Assembly: GCA_012839645.1 (NCBI GenBank)
Contig: DUMY01000074.1
Span: 1 to 34,202 of the forward strand
Reading direction: 5' to 3'
DNA length: 34,202 nucleotides
Source of the DNA: Syntrophomonadaceae bacterium
GTDB taxonomy: Bacteria > Bacillota > DSM-12270 > Thermacetogeniales > Thermacetogeniaceae
Shown piece by piece: positions 27,661-34,202 of the stretch. The stretch's first letter is position 1; each line of letters begins with the position of its first letter. A model generated the notes under the pieces. It worked only from the letters and a program-made list of their open reading frames with translations, ran no database searches and was not told where the DNA came from. The translations under genes and the position numbers were made by a program.

Positions 27661-28896
27661 GTGTTTGACTTGAGTGTTTATACAATTAAGGTGTTTTTGG
27701 TCAATTCTGACCAGGAAGCAGCAAAGTCTCTGATTGAAGTTCTTTCCAATGTGGAAGACATTGAAATCGTAGGGGATTCCAGAATGAGTGAGAGTGCCCT
27801 GGCGATGCTCCCGGAATTACTGCCTAATGTGGTAATTATCGATGATGATCTGCCTGGTGGGGCTTACTCATTAGCTGAAGAGATCACCCAGAAGTTTGTG
27901 AACATGGCTGTGATCATACTGGCCAATCCGCCGATTGATCAGGCATTTCGCGATGCACTGCAGGCCGGGGCAAGAGATGTAATCGGTAAACCCTTCAACC
28001 CCCCGGATCTGGTGGATGCTATCTATGGGGCTTATGAGTATGAGAAAAAGCGGCGGGTGCTGCTCCCTTCCAAAACCATTGAAGAAGCACGCAAGCGGAA
28101 AGCAAAAGTGATCACTGTTTTCAGTGGAAAAGGTGGGGTAGGAAAGACCACAATCGCTGTCAACCTGGCTGCCACTTTGGCCAAAAAATATGAAGCGAGA
28201 ACTGTTCTCTGGGATCTAGACCTCCACCACGGGATCGTAGCTGTTGCCACCAATATCGTCCAGAGAAGGCATATCGCCGATCTGCTCAATGAAATCCAAT
28301 ACCTTGATGCGGATCTGCTGGAAAGTTACCTGGAAAGGCACGAATCCGGGCTGATGGTTCTTCCTGCACCCTTTACCCCTGAATTTGCTGACTTTGTTTC
28401 AGCTGAACATGTGACCAAAATCCTCTCGGTTGCCCGGGAAAATTGGGATTATGTTATTATCGACTGTCCTTCTTTCTTCCATGAACCGGCTGTTGCTGCT
28501 ATGAAGCAGTCAGACCTAATTATGCTGGTGGGTTCCCTGGACATGGGGACAATCAAGAACCTGAAGGCTTGTTTGATGATCATGGATAAACTTAATTTTT
28601 CCAGAGCGCGCCTGCGGCTTGTTGTCAACCGTGTCGGTAGGGAGTTCGGTGTTTTTTTGAAAGATATCGAGGCAACTTTAAAGATGCCGGTGTTTGCCAC
28701 CATACCTGCGGATGCCAACAGTGTACTGACCGGGTTAAACCAGGGTGTTCCTCCAGTATTCAGCCACCCTAATTCTGATTTTGGGCGGGGTATACAGATG
28801 CTGGCTGAGAAAGTGTTCGACCGTGTTGAGATCGAAGAAGAACAAAAAAAGAAGAAAAAGGTGTCTGGTTTCGGTTTATTCAATTTTATGAAATAA
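27661..28896 (+). CDS. cpaE: CpaE/TadZ-type receiver-like + ParA/MinD ATPase
   Basis: N-terminal receiver-like VVIIDDDLPGG; KVITVFSGKGGVGKTTIAVNLAATLAKK. Confidence 0.92.
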   Translation: MFDLSVYTIKVFLVNSDQEAAKSLIEVLSNVEDIEIVGDSRMSESALAMLPELLPNVVIIDDDLPGGAYSLAEEITQKFVNMAVIILANPPIDQAFRDALQAGARDVIGKPFNPPDLVDAIYGAYEYEKKRRVLLPSKTIEEARKRKAKVITVFSGKGGVGKTTIAVNLAATLAKKYEARTVLWDLDLHHGIVAVATNIVQRRHIADLLNEIQYLDADLLESYLERHESGLMVLPAPFTPEFADFVSAEHVTKILSVARENWDYVIIDCPSFFHEPAVAAMKQSDLIMLVGSLDMGTIKNLKACLMIMDKLNFSRARLRLVVNRVGREFGVFLKDIEATLKMPVFATIPADANSVLTGLNQGVPPVFSHPNSDFGRGIQMLAEKVFDRVEIEEEQKKKKKVSGFGLFNFMK

Positions 28897-28909
28897 AGAG
28901 GGGGATCTT

Positions 28910-30322
28910 ATGCAGAACGATCGGAATATCAAATTAAAGGCCAGTCCCCTTTTTGAGTTGGGCAAAGAGCTGGTAAATCAGAAGACAACACCTGAAGAAA
29001 ACCCGGAACTTGCCGAAAAGCTGGCTTTTATCGAGCAGATGGAGGAGACCGCATTAAAGAGGGCCATCGATGAGATGGAGGAACAGGATATAACGATCAA
29101 CATCGACAATGTTTCTCCGAAAGAAAAGGCACAGATTAGGATGCTGGTTTCCCAGGTGGTTAATAATCTGTTCGCGGAAGAACGAAAATTCATCGGGCGT
29201 GCCGGTCGTGAGCGGGTTATCAGTGATGTCACTGATGAAATTACCGGCTACGGGCCTATTGATGCCTTTATCCATGACCCTGAAGTATCTGAAATTATGG
29301 TCAACGGCCCGAAAAAAGTGTATATTGAGAAAAACGGGCGTATATTAAAAACCGATGTTCGTTTTCGTGGTGATCATCATGTGCGCCACACCATCGAAAA
29401 AATCATCAGTCCCCTGGGCAGGCGGCTTGATGATACATCTCCGATGGTTGATGCGCGGCTTCCAGATGGATCCCGTGTCAACGCCATCATCCCTCCCCTT
29501 GTTTTGAACGGGCCCACCCTGACCATTCGCAAGTTTGCTGTTGAGCCGTATACAGTAGAGGATATGATTGCTTTCGGCACCTTTACTACAGAGATGACGA
29601 TTTTCTTGAAGGCCTGTGTGGAGAGCAGGATCAACATCATTGTTTCCGGTGGCACCAGTTCCGGCAAGACGACTACCCTCAATGTGCTTTCAGGATTTAT
29701 CCCGGAAGAGGAGAGAATCATCACTATTGAAGATGCCGCTGAACTGCAGATACGGCAGGAGCATAATGTCCGCATGGAATCAAGGCCTCCTAATATCGAA
29801 GGTAAAGGAACGATAGCGATTCGCGATCTGGTGATCAACGCTCTGCGGATGCGTCCGGACAGGATCGTTGTGGGTGAGGTGCGAGGCGGTGAAGCACTGG
29901 ACATGTTGCAGGCTATGAATACCGGGCATGATGGTTCCATTACTACCGGACACGCCAATAGCCCGCGGGATATGCTTTTTCGCCTGGAAACTATGGTGCT
30001 CATGGCAGGGATGGATCTGCCGGTCAGGGCTGTAAGGGAGCAGGTGTCCACTGCCATTAACCTTATTGTTCACCAGGAACGCTTCAAAGATGGCACACGA
30101 AAAGTAACCAATATTACTGAGGTAACAGGAATGGAAGGGGACACGGTCACCCTGCAGGATATTTTTGTTTTCAAGCAGATGGGTGTTGATGAAAGAAACC
30201 GCGTTATTGGGCGTCACTTGCCAACAGGAGTTGTGCCCAAGTTTATTACTAAAATGGAAGCCGCGGGGATCTACCTGCCTCACCAGATCTTCCGCAACAA
30301 TGGGGACGAGGGGTGGTCATAA
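28910..30322 (+). CDS. cpaF: CpaF/TadA secretion ATPase
   Basis: GYGPIDAFIHDPEVSEIMVNGPKKVYIEKNGRI; Walker A SGGTSSGKTTTLNVLS; RMRPDRIVVGEVRGGEALDMLQAMNTGHDGSITTGHANS. Confidence 0.97.
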   Translation: MQNDRNIKLKASPLFELGKELVNQKTTPEENPELAEKLAFIEQMEETALKRAIDEMEEQDITINIDNVSPKEKAQIRMLVSQVVNNLFAEERKFIGRAGRERVISDVTDEITGYGPIDAFIHDPEVSEIMVNGPKKVYIEKNGRILKTDVRFRGDHHVRHTIEKIISPLGRRLDDTSPMVDARLPDGSRVNAIIPPLVLNGPTLTIRKFAVEPYTVEDMIAFGTFTTEMTIFLKACVESRINIIVSGGTSSGKTTTLNVLSGFIPEEERIITIEDAAELQIRQEHNVRMESRPPNIEGKGTIAIRDLVINALRMRPDRIVVGEVRGGEALDMLQAMNTGHDGSITTGHANSPRDMLFRLETMVLMAGMDLPVRAVREQVSTAINLIVHQERFKDGTRKVTNITEVTGMEGDTVTLQDIFVFKQMGVDERNRVIGRHLPTGVVPKFITKMEAAGIYLPHQIFRNNGDEGWS

Positions 30323-31299
30323 TGAAAATCCTGATGGCTGTATTAGTTTTTCTGACCACTTTTTTTATCATTATGGTTTTATGTAGCTGGCTGAGGAAGG
30401 ATCAGGCGAGAGTCGCCGGGCGGCTGGAGTTGATCAGGTCAGTACAAAGGGATGAAGAAGAAGATGAACCTGTAGCTGTTGCTAGGAAACAGTCACAAGG
30501 CTTTGGTCCATTAAATCGTTACTTCCAGTGGACTGCAGGAAAGCTCGAAGGGGCGCGCTTGCTTTACAGACCGCAGGAATTCTTGGCCATTTCTGTCTTC
30601 ACATCGCTGCTGGTTGTGATGCTTGCAGTGATGGGTTTCAAAAATACTTTCATTTTTTTCGGAGTGGGTCCAGTCGGATATTTTCTCTTAATCCTGATCA
30701 GTGCTGTTGTCGGTTTTCTGTTTCCGCAGCTCTATTTATCGATCAAGGAGGGGAAGCAGCGTGAACTTCTCAGCAGCCAGGTTGGTAATATGTTGATGCT
30801 CCTGGCCAATTACCTGCGGGCGGGTCACGGTTTTACCAGGGCTATGGAGATAGTAAGCCGTGAGATACCCTCACCCTTGTCAGAGGAGATAAAAAAGTTT
30901 GCCAAAGACATCACCTTGGGGCGGACGATTGAGGTTGCTCTGGATGAATTGGAAAAGAGAACAGGGGATGAGGATTTGGGGTTAGCGATTATAGCGGTCA
31001 ATATCCAGCATGAAGTAGGAGGCAACCTCTCTGAGATTCTGGATAAAATCAACCATACTATTAGGGAAAGGGTGCGCTTGAAGGGGGAGATCAAGACATT
31101 GACAGCTCAAGGAAGGCTGACAGCGGTTATCATCTCCCTGCTCCCCATCGCCCTGGCTGTAATTATCTTCTGTATCTACCCTGATTTTCTCAAAATTTTG
31201 TTTTCAGAACCGGTTGGCCGTCTAATGCTGATCTTTGCCATAGCAGCGCAGGTTGTGGGAATTTTGCTGATCCGGAAAATAGTCCAGATTGAGGTCTAG
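30322..31299 (+). CDS. tadB: TadB-type inner-membrane platform protein
   Basis: T2SSF domain: LLANYLRAGHGFTRAMEIVSREIPSPLSEEIKKFAKDITLGRTIEVALDELEKRTGDEDLGL; ATG at 30322 overlaps cpaF stop. Confidence 0.92.
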   Translation: MKILMAVLVFLTTFFIIMVLCSWLRKDQARVAGRLELIRSVQRDEEEDEPVAVARKQSQGFGPLNRYFQWTAGKLEGARLLYRPQEFLAISVFTSLLVVMLAVMGFKNTFIFFGVGPVGYFLLILISAVVGFLFPQLYLSIKEGKQRELLSSQVGNMLMLLANYLRAGHGFTRAMEIVSREIPSPLSEEIKKFAKDITLGRTIEVALDELEKRTGDEDLGLAIIAVNIQHEVGGNLSEILDKINHTIRERVRLKGEIKTLTAQGRLTAVIISLLPIALAVIIFCIYPDFLKILFSEPVGRLMLIFAIAAQVVGILLIRKIVQIEV

Positions 31300-31307
31300 G
31301 AGGTGAG

Positions 31308-32228
31308 TTGATGATTTATCTAGCTGCATGTTCCTCTTCTCTGCTGGTTTTTGCGCTGGTCATGCTGGTCGGTCAAGCAGCCTTTAAGGATCGCGGCAAT
31401 ATCAGAGGCAGGTTGAACAGCATCAAAGAGATGCGGCTTGAAGAAGAAGATGAGCCTTTGAGCCTTCCCTTTAGAATACGTGTACTGAAACCTCTGGAAA
31501 TAAAAATGGTGTATTTCTTTGTCAATCTCCTGCCGGTGAACCAGAAGGCCTGGGTTGAAAAGAAGCTGGTACAGGCAGGCAATCCCAAGGGGATGCGGGC
31601 CGGGGTATTCATGTCCGGAGTCATGATTACTCTGCTGATCGTTACTCCTACAGTTTTCTTTATTGCTCTGATCCTTACTCTGCAGCTGTCAAAAGCGCTG
31701 GTTGCAGCCCTTGCGGGCGCGCTTCTTTCTATACTGCTTCCAGCTGCCTGGCTGCAGATAGCTGCCGGCAGCAGGATCAAAGAAATAGATCGATCATTAC
31801 CTGATGCCATTGACCTCTTGGTGGTCAGTGTGGAAGCGGGGCTTGGTTTTGATTTGGCCCTGGCAAAAATATCGGAAAGGATGACTGGTCCCTTGCCGGA
31901 AGAGTTCGCACGGGTACTTCAGGAAATGAAGCTCGGCAAACCCAGGGAGGCCGCCCTGCGCGATATGTCTGAACGAGTGGGATCTCATAATTTGAGTTCC
32001 TTTTTGGCAATGGTTATCCAGGGAACACAAATGGGGATCAGTATGGCGCAAATCCTGCGGGTTCAGTCGGATACCATGCGGCTTGTTCGCCGACAGAAAG
32101 CAGAGGAAATGGCAATGAAGGCGCCCATTAAAATGGTGTTCCCTCTGGTTTTCTGTGTTTTCCCAGCACTGTTGATCATTCTTCTAGGGCCGGCATTTTT
32201 GAGTATTATGGAATCGTTGAATTTCTAG
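31308..32228 (+). CDS. tadC: TadC-type inner-membrane platform protein
   Basis: LPDAIDLLVVSVEAGLGFDLALAKISERMTGPLPEEFARVLQEMKLGKPREAALRDMSERVG. Confidence 0.92.
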   Translation: MMIYLAACSSSLLVFALVMLVGQAAFKDRGNIRGRLNSIKEMRLEEEDEPLSLPFRIRVLKPLEIKMVYFFVNLLPVNQKAWVEKKLVQAGNPKGMRAGVFMSGVMITLLIVTPTVFFIALILTLQLSKALVAALAGALLSILLPAAWLQIAAGSRIKEIDRSLPDAIDLLVVSVEAGLGFDLALAKISERMTGPLPEEFARVLQEMKLGKPREAALRDMSERVGSHNLSSFLAMVIQGTQMGISMAQILRVQSDTMRLVRRQKAEEMAMKAPIKMVFPLVFCVFPALLIILLGPAFLSIMESLNF

Positions 32229-32240
32229 GAGCAGGATTAT

Positions 32241-33905
32241 ATGAAAAACAAATGGAGGAGCATAGTAATTTTCGTTATGGCAGTTACTTCTTGTCTTTCC
32301 GGATTGTGTGCCTATGCTCAGGAAGGTGATGACAAAAGTGACCGTCTGGCGGTGGCTTTGATTATCGACAGTTCAGGGAGCATGAAACATAATGACCCGG
32401 GAAAGGAAAGGATCAAGGCTGCCCAAAATGCAGCTGCCATGCTTGGTGAGCAGGATGAGATAACAGTTGTTGAATTTGCCGACACTGCCAGGGTACTGGT
32501 GCCTCTTAAAAAAGTTGGTCCCGAAAGTTATCGTGATGAGATTCTCGAGAGTATAGCTGCTATTGGCAACAGCGGTGATACAGACATCAAAGGCGGCCTG
32601 GAAAGGGCATACCAAGAGCTTGATAAAGCAGCAAAAGGGAGCAAAAGTTTTGCCTTGTTGATATCTGATGGTGAGCCTGATCTTCCTTCTCTGACGAAAA
32701 GCTCTAGGAGGATGAACAAGTATCTCCAGGAGATAGATACGCTGGCTGGGCTTTATAAGAACAAGGGTTATGAAATTCACTGTATTGCTTTTCATAGGGA
32801 GCAAGCCGGCCCATTACTGCAGAAGATTGCTGGGCAGACCGGAGGGGAATATTTCTTTGTAAAGGATGCAGTGTCTCTTGCTGGTTTTTTCAGTTCAATT
32901 GTAGTGGTACACAAGCATGCCCCGGCCGCAAAGCCCGAAATGGAATATCAATTCAAAGCACAAGGATATCGAGTGGGTCAGAAGTTTCCTGTCAGAGCGT
33001 GGTTGAGCTTGGGGGATGACCGATTGGTACCTGGACCCCATTTGGAAGAAGCAAGGTTTACGATAGGTATGAGCAGTGGCAGTGAACCTGTAAAGACGGT
33101 GGAGATGCGGGATGATGGTGATACGTCTTCCGGAGATGAAGTGGCAGGGGATGGAATTTACTCAGCTGTAGTGGAGTGCCGGAAGGAAGGCGAAATGAAC
33201 CTCTCTTTGACCTTTGAGGGAAGGTACCGCGGGGAGGAAATCAAACAGGTGACTGCACTTGGCGGTATCATGATTAAATCGGCAGTATCTACGAAAAACT
33301 TGGTTGGTATAGGGGCCGCTATCTTCAGAAAGGAGTCCCTGCTTCCTGCCGTTTGTATTATTTCTCTACTGATTATCGCATCATTGATTATCAAATCAAC
33401 AACCAGGCGCAAATCAAGGTATATCCAAGGAAAACTCGTCTATTGGGCAGTAGACCAGGGTGCTGTACCGGAGGTAAAGGAGTTAAGACCCGATAAACTC
33501 AAAAAATATGAGGTAGTGGTGGCAACCGAGGATGCTGAGGGTACAGATATTGTTTTGCCTGTTCTATCAAAAGATTTTGCCTTCAAGATCAAGAAGTTCA
33601 GTGAAGACGCGAAGGATGCAGGTGTGGAGGACTCAAAAGACTTCGATTTGGCCGGCAAAAACGCCTATATTGCAGTAAGTTTACCTGGCACTTTCATCCA
33701 ATTTGAAGAAGGGCCTAAACTCTTTGAGACAATCCCGAGAAGCAGGAGGCAGATCTTTCATGGAGACCGCTTCCTGGTACGGGGCTATGTCTTTGAATTT
33801 CACTGCCCTGAAGCCACCGAAAAGCTAGCAGCTACCAAAGATACATCGCGTCTTTTGAAAAAGATTTCTAAGAAAAAAGGTTTTACAGCTTCACCGGAGG
33901 GATAA
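32241..33905 (+). CDS. Secreted/membrane VWA-domain protein at the end of the Tad operon
   Basis: Signal peptide; MIDAS DSSGSM, SGDTDIKGG, ISDGEPD; DDGDTSSGDEVAGDGIYSA; TM then basic anchor and about 170-aa C-terminal domain; 12 bp after tadC. Confidence 0.9.
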   Translation: MKNKWRSIVIFVMAVTSCLSGLCAYAQEGDDKSDRLAVALIIDSSGSMKHNDPGKERIKAAQNAAAMLGEQDEITVVEFADTARVLVPLKKVGPESYRDEILESIAAIGNSGDTDIKGGLERAYQELDKAAKGSKSFALLISDGEPDLPSLTKSSRRMNKYLQEIDTLAGLYKNKGYEIHCIAFHREQAGPLLQKIAGQTGGEYFFVKDAVSLAGFFSSIVVVHKHAPAAKPEMEYQFKAQGYRVGQKFPVRAWLSLGDDRLVPGPHLEEARFTIGMSSGSEPVKTVEMRDDGDTSSGDEVAGDGIYSAVVECRKEGEMNLSLTFEGRYRGEEIKQVTALGGIMIKSAVSTKNLVGIGAAIFRKESLLPAVCIISLLIIASLIIKSTTRRKSRYIQGKLVYWAVDQGAVPEVKELRPDKLKKYEVVVATEDAEGTDIVLPVLSKDFAFKIKKFSEDAKDAGVEDSKDFDLAGKNAYIAVSLPGTFIQFEEGPKLFETIPRSRRQIFHGDRFLVRGYVFEFHCPEATEKLAATKDTSRLLKKISKKKGFTASPEG

Positions 33906-33916
33906 AAAACTGCTTG

Positions 33917-33945
33917 TTGACATGGTGCGAGATCTTTCATATAAT
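33917..33945 (+). promoter_or_regulatory. Perfect consensus sigma-A promoter
   Basis: TTGACA (33917-33922) - 17 nt - TATAAT (33940-33945). Confidence 0.9.
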
Positions 33946-33957
33946 AGAATTCGGCAA

Positions 33958-34124
33958 ATGCGAGGAACGGGATTAGTAAACCGCTCCGGCAGGCCTCCAG
34001 AGAACCGGTTGAACGGGGTGCGAGCCGGTGGCCGAGCCGGGGTTGAACTCGCCCGGGAGCAGTACCGGTGAAGTGAATTAGCCGGTAACGCAGGCAGCGT
34101 TAAATGCCTTAATAAGTGGGTAGA
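33958..34124 (+). promoter_or_regulatory. T-box-like leader RNA lacking a recognisable T-box antiterminator sequence
   Basis: AGTA (33975-33978), CAGAGA..CCGG..GGTGCGAGCCGG distal motif, GGTTGAACTCGCCCGGGAGCAGTACCGG specifier/K-turn region, AGGCA..TGCCTTAATAAGTGGG; then no TGGNACCGCG. Confidence 0.72.
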
Positions 34125-34129
34125 TAGAT

Positions 34130-34202
34130 GGGGCTGTGGCGCAGTTCGGGAGCGCGCTTCCTTGGCATGGAAGAGGCCGCGGGTTCGATTCCCGCCAGCT
34201 CC
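34130..34202 (+). tRNA. tRNA-Ala (anticodon GGC), cut by window end at the discriminator
   Basis: GGGGCTG..CAGCTCC acceptor (one G-T), D arm GCGC/GCGC, anticodon arm CTTCC-TTGGCAT-GGAAG, T arm GCGGG-TTCGATT-CCCGC. Confidence 0.95.

Noticed and set aside
29377-30057. 226-aa antisense ORF opposite cpaF (and other minus-strand ORFs)
   Set aside because: Mirrors a strongly conserved + strand gene; no SD, no recognisable motif. No minus-strand ORF in the window is supported.

Overview
This 34.2-kb window looks chromosomal and comes from a Gram-positive, Clostridia-type bacterium. All convincing genes are on the + strand. From about 1 to 16.1 kb it is a conserved housekeeping block: 3' end of a PBP2-like gene, minC-minD-minE, rodA/ftsW family, a degenerate M23 (SpoIVFA-like) protein, TIGR03960 radical SAM, TIGR03936/DUF2344, rng, structured rplU leader, rplU, prp, rpmA (with a Prp-cleavable N-terminus), obgE, yhbY, proB, proA, nadD, yqeK, rsfS. 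Next come a membrane HD-GYP protein and an atypical LuxR-type regulator. An accessory surface-fibre locus follows (18.7-23.7 kb): three SipW-type-signal TasA/camelysin-like proteins, an ER/archaeal-type signal peptidase with a large extra N-terminal membrane domain, and a DUF5305-like protein. After that is a complete-looking Tad/Flp pilus operon (24.3-33.9 kb) with two small Flp pilins (one missed by the ORF track), cpaA, tadE, tadG-like, cpaB, cpaE, cpaF, tadB, tadC and a VWA protein. The window ends in a perfect sigma-A consensus promoter, a T-box-like leader lacking a recognisable antiterminator, and directly a tRNA-Ala(GGC) gene. The strongest leads are: (1) the T-box-like leader feeding a tRNA gene; (2) the TasA-like/SipW/DUF5305 fibre locus beside Tad, with a shared sequence box upstream of both operons; (3) two gene relics flanking the fibre genes (TasA C-terminus, LuxR HTH C-terminus); (4) an 11-bp inverted repeat that can sequester the SD of the LuxR-type gene. 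All family assignments are from reading the sequence; no searches were run.
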